From NCBI GenBank assembly GCA_027886185.1, contig WOAB01000159.1, positions 1,364,001-1,428,000 on the forward strand: a stretch of 64,000 bases of DNA, given 5' to 3'. Source of the stretch: Rheum nobile. Its lineage: Eukaryota; Streptophyta; Magnoliopsida; Caryophyllales; Polygonaceae. The position numbers and the translations under genes were made by a program. Below are positions 20,441 through 31,621 of the stretch, in pieces (position 1 is the stretch's first letter; each line of letters begins with the position of its first letter). The notes beneath the pieces are model-generated. The model searched no databases. It saw only the letters and a list, made by a program, of their open reading frames with translations, and was not told the origin of the DNA.

Positions 20441-23340
20441 TTAGTTTTTGAAACCCTTTAAGCGCAACCTGGTAGTGCATAGTGTGTTTATGGTTTATTA
20501 GGGTTTAGGGTAGCATATAAGAATTTATAGGCAAATGCCAAACTCCTGACGACTATTTGATTTGAGATTAGGGGGGAAGTACATTTATCGTAACGAGCCC
20601 CTAAACCGGACGAACCACCCCAACCGCACACACGTTTCGACGTCCTAGAAAATTTACCAAAATATCCGAGCCGTATCTAGATATTGGAAGTTATTTATCC
20701 GAAATAAACCAATAAATATTAAACTTTGTACTATAATGTAAGATACCATAAACTTCAAACCCTAAACCGTAAAACCAAAAAGTTCAAATTGGATTCTCCC
20801 TCACAACCTTTGGGCGTCACCTAGTTGCGCATAAGGGGTACAATAGAAACCCTCTATGCGCCACAAAGTGACGTCCAAAGGCTGTGAGGAGGATTATGGC
20901 TACGGTATTTTAGGGTTTAGGATTTCATAGCTAACAATACAGGGTTTAAAATTTATGCAACTGTATTGGAGAAATAACATCGAATATGTAGATATGGCCC
21001 CAATTTTTCAATCCATGCATAAAGTCCAATTATTTAGTATTAGTTGCCGACCAATTCTTCTTCCCATAAATTTATATTGGTGCCATATCTAACAAATAAA
21101 TTCAAAAAAGTTTTGTCCTAAAATATATTATAAATAATATTATGGCGGAGTCCCCTTTTCCATATTACCCTAAAAAAGTCAAGAACACATATCTTTACAA
21201 AAACAATTTGTAAAAATCTAAGCCATATATAACTATTGGATGTTTTTTATCCGAAATAAACCCTTAAATTTCATACCTTGTACTGTACTCTATGGAACCT
21301 GAAATCCAAAACTCCAAAACCATAAAAAAACCCAAAAACAAATCCCCAACACAGCTTTTGGGCGACACTCGGTGGTGCCTAAAGGGTAATAGTAGAAACC
21401 TTATGGGCGCCACTAGCTAGCGCCCAAATCATAAGAATGAGATTAGTTTAGGATTTGTAGGGTTTAGGGTATGATAATTTAGAGGTAAATACCATTTTCA
21501 TAACGATTATTAGGTATGGGAGCTCAGAGTCAAATATAGTTATCCTAACGAGCCCCTAAATCGGATGAACGACCCCAGCTGCCCACAAGTTTCGATGTCC
21601 TAAATCATTTACAAAAATATCCGGGCCCTATCTAGATATTGGAAGTTACAAAGCCAACTTCAACTTATAAATCTATAACTTTTTACTGTAATGACAAAGA
21701 CCCTACACTTTAAACCCTTAACCGTAAAAAATCCAAATTGAATTCTCTCTCACAGCCTTTGGGTGGTGCATAGAGGGTTTCTACTCTACCCCTTGTACAT
21801 AATTAGGCGGCGCCCAAAGGTTGTGAGGGAGAATCCAATTTGGGTTTCTTAGGGTTTAGGGTTTAGAGTTTAGGGTCTCTTACATTATAGTATACATTTT
21901 TAGATTTATAGGTTTATTTCAAGTAAATAAATTCTAATATCTAGATATGGCTCGAATGTCAGAAAAATGGCTAGGCAAAGGCAACGCTCTTTACACACAT
22001 TTTTTCAGGGGAATTTTGAAAGAAATCCTTGAAAGTGGAAATCATGCAAGTATTCTCATTCTACTTGTAGGACCAGGGAGCTAGGGAATATGGTACTTGT
22101 CAAAAACTTATTATTAATTTTTTCAAGTGTTTCGTGTTGATAGGAAATTCCAAAAAGTTTTGTGAACGAGCATGGGAAAACCTTGTCTATGTATGCTCAT
22201 CTTAAAGAGTGATGAAACCCTAAATCCTAAATAAACCCAGAAATGTTATAATACCATGTACTATAATCTATGGAACCCCAAATCCCAAACCTTAAACCCT
22301 ACAAAACTGAAACAAACCCCCCACACAACTTTTGGGTGCCTCTTGGTGGTGCCTAAAGGGTTATAGTAGAACCCTGTGGGCGCCACTAGGACCAACCCAA
22401 AAAATGTGAACGAGATTAGTTTAGGGTTTAAGATATGAGAAGTGAGAGAAAAATACCGTTTTCCTAATGATTATTGGTTAAGGTCTTCTAAACCTTATAC
22501 TATAATATATAAAAACCTAATGTACTTCAACTGTATTGGGTTTCAGATTCTCTGATATTTGAAAATTGTATTCATCATACTTTACCAAAATATTCGGGCC
22601 ATATATAGGTATTGGAAGTTACAAACCCAACTTAAACTTAAAAATGTTAAACCTTGTACTCTAATGTAAAATACAATTATCCTAACGAGCCCCTAAATCG
22701 GACGAACCGTCCCAACAGCTCACACATTTCGACGTCCTTAACAATATAGTAAAATATTCAGGCCATATGTAGATATTGGAAGTTACAAATCCAACATAAA
22801 CTTATAAATCTTACACTTTGTACTGTAATGAGAAAGACCCTACACTTTAAACTATAAACCCCTAGACTCTAAAAAACCCAAATTGGATTCTATCTCATAG
22901 CCTTTGGATGCCACAAAGTGGAGCATAAAGGGTTTTTACTATAACCCCTTGTGTGCAGCTAGGTGGTGCCCAAAGCTTGTGAGAGAGAATCCATTTGGAT
23001 TATTTAGGGTTTAGGGTTTAAAGTGTAGGGTCTTTTACATTACAATACAAAGTATAAAATTTCTAGGTTTAAGCTGGGTAAATAACTTTCTATATATAGA
23101 TATGGCCCGAATGTCTAAATTTGTAGTGTAATCTATAGAAACCAAATATGTATAAGTACGTTATGGTTTCATATATATTACAGTATAAGGCATGAGATTT
23201 TTGGGTTTAGGGTGAATGAAGGATATTCGCATGAGATTTTTGGGTTTAGGGTGAATGAAGGATATTCAGTAGTTAAGTATGGCCCCAATGTAGAGAGTTT
23301 GATGAAAGATGGGATGGGTTATCACAAGTTTTGTAAGGGT
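20441..23340. repeat. Array of long imperfect palindromes with telomere-like motifs
   Basis: Six palindrome centres, the first only a right half: 20449-20486, 20801-20887, 21353-21428, 21747-21828, 22329-22402 and 22893-22986. Each reads roughly TTTGGGCGC..AAAGGG, a short spacer, then CCCTTT..GCGCCCAAA. Two types alternate. In the type centred at 20845, 21790 and 22940 the symmetry extends about 150-190 bp on each side and ends at 'tatctagatatt', with 'ccctaaacc' in the left arm and 'ggtttaggg' in the right. A linker starting 'acgagcccctaaa' at about 20585, 21540 and 22680 marks a period of about 1 kb. No ORF. The array resumes at 27316. Confidence 0.8.
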
Positions 23341-24043
23341 TTAATTTAGAGAAATAACACCCAATATCTCTCTTTACTAACCCATTTGTAATTCTAACCT
23401 ATCCTTTTTGTTTTTTGCAAGACTACCCCATTCATAAAATTTTTCTTCTTTTTTTACAAAAATATCCTATAAATAAAAAGATAAATTAAAAATTGAATTT
23501 TCTTTTTCTTTTGAAAAATAAAATATAACATGATAATAAAATATATTAAAAAAAAGTCAAAAGTCTGATTAATGTTGAAAAACTTTTATTAAATTGAAAT
23601 TTTCAAAATTCAAAAGCTGAAAATTTTTTAAATCCAAAAGCTCTCAAACACAACAAAAATCATTAATGGTCAAGAACCCTAAAATTCTCTTTCAAATCGT
23701 GTTCTCCCCCAAATCTCCCTTCATTGCAATTAAATGGAAAACCCTCCATTTCTCCTTCTTCTTCCAAATCCGCAGAGCTGGAGTCGGAGGAGTCCCAGAG
23801 GTCGTTGAAGTCTTCTCCACCGTCAAGAACCCTAAAATCGGTTTGAAGGCGCCAGTTTGCAGGTCCACCGTCAAGAAGATTAGCTGTCAAGAACCCTAAA
23901 ATCTGGCTGGGTATGAAGGCTCTCAAACACAGAATCCAAATGCTTCCATTGGTCCCCTGGTTCGTGAAGGTTTGAAGGTGCCAGTTTGCAGGTCCACCCT
24001 AAAATCGGTTCGAAGGTCCTGTAGTGCCGGCGTCGGGTTCCTG

Positions 24044-24478
24044 CAACGGGATCTACTCTCATACACCTACACCGGCGGCAAGGAGATCCCGCCTCACCTA
24101 AAGAGCGACCAGAAGCACCAGCCGTACAGGTTCCAATCTGTGCTCACGGTTCTCAACAATGGCGACGAGGAGCTCAAGTCGTGGAAGGTGTTCGTTGGGT
24201 TCCAGCACGACGAGTACTTGGTGTCTGCTTCCAACGTCGTGATTGCCGACGGGGGAGTTAGCCTTCCGGCATCCGTAGGAAACGACTCCGTTTTCGCCGG
24301 CTACCCGTAGAGTGATTTGAAGACGGGGATTCAAACGGCTGGGGATCTAACTCAGATGAGCGTTCAGGTTGAGATGGTGGGGACTCAGTTTGGGGTTAAG
24401 TCCCCTGTTGTGCCCATGCCTTCCAATGTTTCGCTGCTAAATGATGGAGTTGCTTGCCCTAAACCTTCTATGCAAGGT
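24044..24478 (+). pseudogene. COBRA-like protein gene fragment
   Basis: COBRA-like proteins are GPI-anchored cell-wall proteins controlling cellulose deposition. The segment reads LLSYTYTGGKEIPPHLKSD, then PYRFQSVLTVLNNGDEELKS, WKVFVGFQHDEYLVSASN, and after an in-frame stop (24308-24310) SDLKTGIQTAGDLTQM and PVVPMPSNVSLLNDGVACP. This matches the N-terminal region of the COBL7/8/10/11 subgroup from memory. The conserved CNG before it is in another frame, so there is a frameshift near 24056. It ends at an intact-looking splice donor (CAAG|GTAAGT, 24478/24479). No second COBL exon follows. It is a captured, non-functional exon inside the presumed Pack-MULE. Confidence 0.8.
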
Positions 24479-24941
24479 AAGTAAGGCCTTTTGGTTTGGA
24501 ATTCAACTAATGGTAATTTGCTTCTCATAAACATTGTCTTCTTATGGTGTAAAAATTGAACTGAACACTCCTAACATGAGCTTGATTATTTTCTATTCAC
24601 ATTCTGGACTCTGGTCGGCCTCACTGAGCAATGGAAAGACGGTGGTTCTACAACAAGGAGGAGAGAAGCAGCAGGAGGCTAAAAAAGGCGGTTGTTGTTC
24701 TTCTTAACACCAAAACTTGTTGTTTCTAAGAATTGGTGAGAAAATTTCTTCCTTTTAAGAGTGTCTTTGGTAAAATCTCAGAGTATCATTTTTTTTATTG
24801 ATTGTGAATCTTATGTCATAGTTTTCCTTGTTTTTGGTCGCCAATTTCTGACATTGATCTATTGAGTATATTTAAGCCATGTTTAAGTCCATGAAATATG
24901 TTTGCTTTTGAACTCCCCTTAATAAGACTGTTGCCTTGCAG

Positions 24942-25008
24942 GAGCTTGTATCAGAGATGAAGCAAACATATGAACACTATGAAGATGCTTTTTTTAGGAC
25001 CGCCAAAG
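24942..25008 (+). other. Possible captured internal exon
   Basis: A 67-nt open segment with good splice signals on both sides (TTGCCTTGCAG before it, G|GTAATT after it). It encodes ELVSEMKQTYEHYEDAFF plus four more residues. I do not recognise the gene. It lies 460 bp after the COBRA-like exon and is probably from a different source. Confidence 0.3.
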
Positions 25009-26291
25009 GTAATTGTTTGAATGGGAAGTAGTTATAAGTGAAAACTAAATTTACTTAAGTGATAATATTCTCTGTGCAAGTGCTTTTGTGTTGTGCGACT
25101 TCTTTTGTGTTTCTATTTCCTGTAGTTTTGCAGCATAACTTTGTGTAATTAAAATCCTTCCAATTAATTAACGAGTCCTTATATATAAACAATGTTATGA
25201 CAACTTGAAAAAAAAACATATGTGACATGCTTACCTAAATGGCATGACATGATACATACCATGGTATATTTGTATTGTCGGAATGAACAATTATAATGTC
25301 AGAGAAGTTTATATTTTTCATACTATCAACCTTAAATTCTTGTCATCCATTAGAAATTTTATTATCGACTTTAACGAAATAAATGTCACCAATTAAATTC
25401 ATTCTAACTATAAACAACATATGTCAAAAGACTCAAATCTAAACATGAAATATTAAAGTACTGACATAGGGGATTCTTTGATATTTACAAACATTATGTC
25501 GTACGCTTAATATATCATGTTTAATATGTCATGAAATATTAAATTCATTCTAACTATAAACAACATTATGTTGTACGCTTAATATTTCATGTTTAGATTT
25601 TCCAACATACACATATAAGAGGGATGTATGTTAAAGTACTGACATAGGGGATTCTTTGATATTTACGAAGATAAGTACATCCATGACAATATATAAAAAG
25701 AACGGTGACAAGATATTAAACCTACTAACGCCTTTTTAGGAGAGTAAATAAACCGTCATAAATCTATGAGGGTGACATTTCCGAAAACTGGTCGCCGATG
25801 TATTTTCTTCATATTTTATTCATTATCTTCTTCTTCTTCCTATGTGATCTGGACTGTCACTCATATGGAATCATGACATGATTGTGTCATATAAATTTAA
25901 CCCAAACTAGTCCGTATTGAACCCGTCAGGATATATATGGAGTCATTATAGGATTGTGTTAAATTCTATGAATGTTATCCTGTCATAGACCCGCAATTAT
26001 TTTCCTGACTTTGACTGTTGATTTTCATATCAACCTAAGATTGCACTTTTTCATTTAGTTCAGATGAACATTGTGTTATCATTCAAGAAAATACATGACC
26101 TTATGCTTTCAAAATTCAAGTCATAAATTTATTTAATGTGTGTACTCTATATATTTACTTGAATGCAACTAGAAAGAATATCAATGATAATGTTTTTTAC
26201 TAGACATGATAATTCACAGTGTATGACATGATAATTCTCTCTACTTAGTTACTTGAATGCAACTAGAAGAAAATGGAGTATTATTGAATGT

Positions 26292-26846
26292 CTAGGAGAA
26301 ATTAACATGAACACTAGCGTTCTTGGTGGAGTTGCAGATGGGGCAGGTATCCACAGAGGACCCACAAGCGCTGCAGAGGCAAAGGTGCATGCACGACAAC
26401 ACTAGCACGCTGCTCTCCATCCCCCACATCTCCTGCACATCCTCTTCTTTCTCTCCTCCTCCTCCACCGCCACCGTAATCGCCTTTCTTTCGCCGGCGGC
26501 GCTCGTTCTCGCCATCTTCCTCCACCGGAGAACTTGCATTTCGCCATCGGTGCTCGCCTTTCTCCTCGGTGCTCGATGATGGCATTTCGCCACCGGAGAA
26601 CCTGCTCACGGGATCACCTGATGGCATTTCGCCTTTCGCCACCGGAGAACATGCTCGTCGCGTCGCCGTTGCTCCCGCAGCACGACTCGGCGTCGCCCTC
26701 GCCGAAGCGGATGTCGTCGGCGTTGTTGACTTGAGCCGGTGGCGGCAAACTTGGTCATGGTGTTGGTGGTCGACGGTTTTCGCCTGGGTGTTTGATGATG
26801 GCATTTGGGGAAGACGTATAGGAGGCAGAGAAGATGAAAGGAGCAT
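26292..26846 (-). pseudogene. BOI-type RING finger gene fragment
   Basis: The last 35 codons (about 26396-26295) read LSCMHLCLCSACGSSVDTCP then ICNSTKNASVHVNFS, which is the C-terminal RING half of BOI-related E3 ubiquitin ligases (normally CRHLCLC...CPxCxxxKNASVHVxxS). The first zinc ligand pair (MCRRC) is present just upstream but in another frame, so a small indel in the G run separates the halves. Upstream the ORF is Arg/Ser/Gly rich low-complexity sequence not typical of the family. In the second half H and C ligands are kept but the usual CRH is CMH. A captured 3' exon, not a functional ligase. Confidence 0.7.
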
Positions 26847-27315
26847 CGTTGGCTCTAGGTTTTGGGCAATTTTGTGATTTTTAATTTGTTATGAATTTTG
26901 GAAAATCTAAAAAAGTAAATAAATTTGAGTTTGAGTTCAAGATCAACAATTGGGCGGATGGTATCTGGAAAAGGAAAGTGAAAATTGATGAAAATAATTG
27001 AGTTGTATTTTAGGAGGGAAAAGTTGTGTATTTTGAGATGGAAATTTGGGAACTTTGGGAGGGAACTTTGGAAGATAAACAATAATTAATGATATTTGTG
27101 TATTTTTTTATTTTTTATTTTTTTTTTCTTTTCTCCAATTTCATTGATTTAATTTACTTTTTGAATTAAAAGAAAATATTTAATATTTTGCAAAAATACA
27201 CCAAATGGTGTATATATGCAAAAAAAAATCAAACTGATATTTTTGCAAGTCACTTTTTCATTTGGGATATTCTTGCAAATCCGTGTTTAATTTAGGGTAT
27301 TTAGGGTTGTCCCAA

Positions 27316-27545
27316 AACATGTAACAAATAATATTATGGCGGAGTCCCCTTCTGCAAAACTCTATACCTTAAACCCTAAAAAACCCGCATGTTTTGGGCG
27401 CAACCTGATGACGCCTAAAGGGTTACAGTTGAAACCCTTTATGAGCCACCTAGTGGCACCCAAAACAAGTGAATCGGATTAATTTAGGGTTTTTAGGGCA
27501 TGAAAATTCATAAAAATACCGATTTCTTAACGATTATTGGGTTTG
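27316..27545. repeat. Palindrome array, continued
   Basis: Palindrome at 27391-27467 (TTTTGGGCGC ... CTAAAGGGTT, spacer, AACCCTTTAT ... GGCACCCAAAA) with the same flanks as the units at 21353 and 22329. It belongs to the array at 20441-23340, from which it is separated by the gene-fragment block. Confidence 0.75.
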
Positions 27546-28050
27546 AGAGTTCAAAGAAGCTACTTAATTCTTATGTATTTACTTCTCGTTTTGATTTCGT
27601 ATATATCTTACGAAATTGAAGGTAATTATCTAGTGGACGCTACAAATTTGGAAAATGAGACCTTAAAACATTACCACAATTTATATAAGTAGTGGCTACT
27701 ACAAATTGGAAAAGGAGTGGATGTACATCGATCGAACATATCCAACTCCATCCCAATCCAACATTTGTAGTAGCTGGATACCCTAAGCTCTATTACTACA
27801 TAACTAATCCGGGCCGACCATCCATGGTCCATTCCTAATCGTTCATTCTAGTCTCAAATGGTTTATCCCATCCTTCAACACTTGGATCTTTGAATCGAGT
27901 CCAAACGGCTGGCGGGGGTGGAATAGGATAAAGATCATCTTCTAGCCAAACTTGTAGAAATTAAAGGGTAAGAATACGTGGAAAATAAATAGAGGTTAAT
28001 GATGATCGACTGTGAGAATGCATACCGGTACAAAATGGTCATCGTTTCCT
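27546..28050. other. No gene seen
   Basis: About 500 bp of mixed composition, with a short near-repeat ('ctacaaattggaaaa' near 27640 and 27690). It may be the 3' untranslated part of the MULE that follows. Confidence 0.35.
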
Positions 28051-28051
28051 A

Positions 28052-30680
28052 CTAGTGGTATTTTATGCACCATGCTGGAAGGCTGTGCGCCCGGGGAGCC
28101 CACATTGGTAGACATGTGTGAGGTTCACGCGATGATAGTACAACAAGAGCCACTTGGAATCTGGTGGCAAATGCCAAGACGACCATAGGAACTTCCATCC
28201 AGTGATAGCTCAAGCAGTCTCCGGTATAATTGACTAACCTGATAAGTCGGGGTAACAATACTAGCCGGTATGTACAACTCTTGATGTTGTTGTAGTTCTT
28301 TGGAAAGCTCCTATCGGACGTTATAATAACTCTCTTGGTCCTTGACTAATAATTGTCCATGGAACGGTACCCACAATGACCATCGCCCATTATATTTTGT
28401 ACTATATAAATATAGCCGAACATGAACGGGTCAATATTCTGCCGACCCTAATAAAATCCGATGTAAATCACCTCCTTCGGTAGTTGGTCGGGCTTAGGTG
28501 GTCAAGTGGTGCTACCTTTGGCATTTGAAACTCTGCTGTGCAATTTACTACTCGGAGGACGTCCTTTGGATCCCACGGGTGATTTTTTGCATTTTGAAAT
28601 CTTTCGCTCCTCATCCTTCTTCTTTTTCTCCGCCGCCTTGTGCTCAAACCAACTCGGGTCCCTCTTGGTATCGTTCTTCTTCTTTTTAGGTCTCACCTTC
28701 TTGGTCTCACCGGTCGAGGGCTCTTCTGTGCTACACAATCTCGGGTCATGGTACTCTCTGTACTTGTGGGCAAGGTTGAACTTAAGATCGTAGGGCATTC
28801 CACCGGTTGTCCATTCTCCCCACTTGGTACCTAAGGTGATATCATCTGCTGTGAGAAAGTCGTCCTCATCCTGCGAGATCGTCAAGACCCACTCCATTCC
28901 ATTTGATTTGATTCCAAAAAATGTGAGTTTCACTTGGCTTAATCGAGATACGGGCATGTACATACTCCTTGATCCTGTGTGGGCAAGGCAAGTTAAGGAG
29001 GATCTCAAGAAAACATCACTGCATTCTTCCTCATGTATTTTTCTTTCCTTTGCCCTAAGAGCTTCATTATATAGCATTCTCAAGCTCTTTTCCGAGACCT
29101 TATAAATAATGCGGCTTAAAAAAACCTTCACTCAGTTCGGCCAATTTATGATATCAGTGGGCACCTTAAAAGCACTCTGCTCCATATTACACCCCTGATT
29201 TCACGAAGTTGATCAATGAACATATTGTCAACTTGCTGCGCACGGGAATCGAAGCCTCCAACAGACGATTGGATCATGTCCTTCAACATAGAGTGTTGAC
29301 TCTCGACCCTGAAAATAAAACTCAAGTTACACTTAATATACATTGATACATATCTAAAGGGGTTTTCCTAGTTGCACTTATGAATTTACATGTTTGATGA
29401 TCTTGTGGCGAAATAGAGAACTGTGTCGCACCCTGCACATACTAGTATCTTATTGTACACTCCAAGCCATACTCGCTCGACGTACTTTATCAACCCTTTC
29501 CACTTCTCCCTCAAGTATTCAAGTCATGCCTCGTACACATCCTCAGTGGCCGACCTCAACAACCAACGAACATTACCACAAAAATTCTTGAAGTTTTCAA
29601 TCCTATCCCTAGCATAAGCTTCCACGTTGCGATTGACATTGACCCTACACAAAAGAAGACGCGCATTCTGAAAGACTACTTCGAGAGCATTCACAACTCC
29701 AATCTCTCGATCTAAGTTGATCACCTTAGGTTCCAGTCTCCCGAACATGATCTTAAGGTGCCGCAAGGCCCATTCGTAGTGCTCCGCTTTCTCATTTTGC
29801 ATGAATACAATGAAAATACATAACGTAAGGTTGGTGCAAGTGAATCCAACAAACTCCAACAAAAGCACACCATATCCATAAATGTAAAAAAATGAAGATT
29901 TAGATGCAACTACATCTTTTAGATGTTATAATAACGATAACTAAAGTACAAACACTTGTTGGTCTTGTAGGTCGTATCCATGATGACGACATGGGGGAAC
30001 AAACACAACAAATGTCTAGCATCGGGGTGACAAACAAAAAGGTCACTCAAAACCTCATTCCTATCAACCGTAACCCTATCGATGTATATGTAATTTCCTT
30101 TCTACTTTAGATAATCCAACGTGTATTGCGACATCAACAGATTTCCCCTAGATTTCTGCCTCTCCTGGGCCTTGCAATTGTAAAATTGATTCCTTGATGT
30201 TAAGCAACGGGGATCCTCCTCTAGAAATTTACTTATAATAGCCTCTGACTTTGTGTTGGAGGCAGACAAAACCTTCACTCTCTAATGTTGTTTCTGCGTA
30301 AGTCGTCCAACAAATACATGACCAATCAAACTACATAAAAGATCATGGTTGTGGCATCCACTAACAATGGATAATGTCCATGTGCCCGGTTTTATCCAAC
30401 CTAGCTCCTTCCCCTAACAAGTAACAACCCATGCAACTGAAATGGGCACTCGCTCTTCTTTGTCCTCAATTTGTTAGTCCGCTTAGGGGTTGCCTTGGGA
30501 CCCTGAACCTCCTTCTTCACCACTGATCTATATGACCTAGACTTCTCACACAGCAGTATGACCTTTCTAGCCCATGATTTACTTATAATGATCACCATAC
30601 ATACTCCCAAACCGACATTCTTAGCCCAATCGATTACAGTGTCTCTATCACTCCATTCCTCACTTGTACTAAAATGAGAA
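28052..30680 (-). pseudogene. MULE transposase: FAR1 DNA-binding, MULE core, OTU-like
   Basis: In order on the minus strand: FAR1-type zinc-binding domain remnant at 30610-30401 (SWARKVILLCEKSRSYR, then KKSECPFQL); transposase core at 29868-29524 (HYEWALRHLKIMF, VINLDREIGVVNALEVVFQN, LLCRVNVNRNV); RVESQHSMLKDMI at 29305; a Lys-rich linker with SKGRPPSSKLHSR near 28540; and an OTU-like peptidase segment at 28480-28060, with GDGHCGYRSM (Asp/Cys catalytic pair) and, in another frame, SYHWMEVPMVVLAFATRFQV. This order is known for FAR1-OTU transposons. Multiple frameshifts and stops make it inactive. Confidence 0.72.
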
Positions 30681-31380
30681 GAATAATCGATTTGCGAAAA
30701 ATCGCTATCACTAGTATCGTCCTATTAATTAAAAAAAAATTATACATTAGAGGTTTTTCTAAGAGTGATTTAAAAAAAAACTATCATAATGTTGTTCTAA
30801 CCACAAACATACAATTTACTTAACAATTGAAACTCCTAGTCATTTGTCCAATATATATAACTTACGGGTTCTCGTAAATAACAACTACAAATACATGTTA
30901 ATTGTCTAAGCCAAACCATGTAGTTAATTAATAAAATACTAACATAATATCTATGCTAAAACATGTAATTTATTAACAAAAGACTAACATAATGTATAAG
31001 CTAACACATGTGATCATCCTATTTATTTCACAAATAAATGTACATTAGAGGATACCGAAAATACCCCCTAAAAAGACTAACATATTGTCCACTAACCTAA
31101 AACATGTAATAATCCTTTTATTTCACAACTATAGAGGATACTAAAAATACCACCTAAAAAGATTAACATAATGTATAAGCTAACACATGTAATCATCATA
31201 ACGTAATAATCGTATGTACGTTTTAATGAACGTTCTAAACTATATATAACAAACGGTTTTAATTTACAAAATATGAAATAAAGTTGTGAAAAAATATATA
31301 CGTATCCGTAAATTCTCTTGATTAATCGAATTAAGACCGGATGCATCATCATACCCAAAATGTTGGGTCTCTTACATATA
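30681..31380. other. AT-rich 5' region of the MULE
   Basis: No ORF of interest. 'acaaaagactaacataatgtataagctaacacatgt' type phrases recur at about 30945-31190, showing small local duplications. Confidence 0.4.
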
Positions 31381-31594
31381 CCCAAAAAGTTATCGTTGAA
31401 TCCAACGGTAACTTTTGGGCGCAATGATGTAGCGCCCAAAACATTTACCATTGGTTTTTGGACGCTACATCGTAGCGCCCATTTTTGAACCGGTCTAGCA
31501 TTTAAAAAAAAACATTTTTTATTAAAAAAAACTAACCGGTTTGTGGCGCATAGAAAAAAAAACCTTTTTTGGGCCCCACCTCGTGGGACCCAAA
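31381..31594. repeat. Run of four hairpins near the MULE end
   Basis: Consecutive inverted repeats: 31381-31419 (CCCAAAAAGTTATCGTTG with its near-perfect complement), 31411-31443 (TTTTGGGCGC ... GCGCCCAAAA), 31454-31488 (GGACGCTAC ... GTAGCGCCC), and 31571-31594 (GGGCCCCAC ... GTGGGACCC). The GGGCGC/GCGCCC core is shared with the palindrome array at 20.4-23.3 and 27.4 kb. Confidence 0.75.
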
Positions 31595-31621
31595 ATGTGG
31601 TGTGAAACATATTTTTTGCAG

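Larger units (their letters stand above)
23341..27315. mobile_element. Gene-fragment-bearing block, probably a Pack-MULE
   Basis: About 4 kb that interrupts the palindrome array: the sequence resuming at 27322 ('aatattatggcggagtcccc') is identical to array sequence at about 21137. Near the two ends, inverted similarity is visible: 'gcaagactacccca...acaaaaatatcc' at 23419-23472 against the reverse complement of 27240-27290 ('gcaagaatatccca...gcaaaaatatc'), which looks like MULE terminal repeats. Inside are fragments of at least two unrelated genes in opposite orientation (COBRA-like, BOI-type RING). The exact ends and the expected 9-bp duplication could not be found, so the class is an inference; a Helitron is the alternative. 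The 25.2-26.2 kb part is AT rich with local duplications. Confidence 0.45.
28050..31621 (-). mobile_element. Degenerate MULE with FAR1-type transposase and OTU-like domain
   Basis: The minus-strand coding remains at 28.05-30.68 kb belong to a Mutator-like element of the FAR1/FHY3-related type that also carries an OTU peptidase domain. The right end is placed at 31621, where LINE B ORF2 is cut; there the sequence has hairpins and ends 'catattttttgcagtg'. The left end is uncertain (28.05 kb or as far as 27.3 kb). I could not find matching terminal inverted repeats or a target duplication. Confidence 0.6.

Noticed and set aside
20561..23340. TTTAGGG-like motifs as a true interstitial telomere
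   Set aside because: Only one to three units in a row, always in the palindrome arms; no long telomeric tract.
31092..31610. 172-codon minus-strand ORF (MFHTTFWVPRGG)
   Set aside because: It spans the hairpins and AT-rich MULE flank, has no domain, and starts at the LINE/MULE junction.
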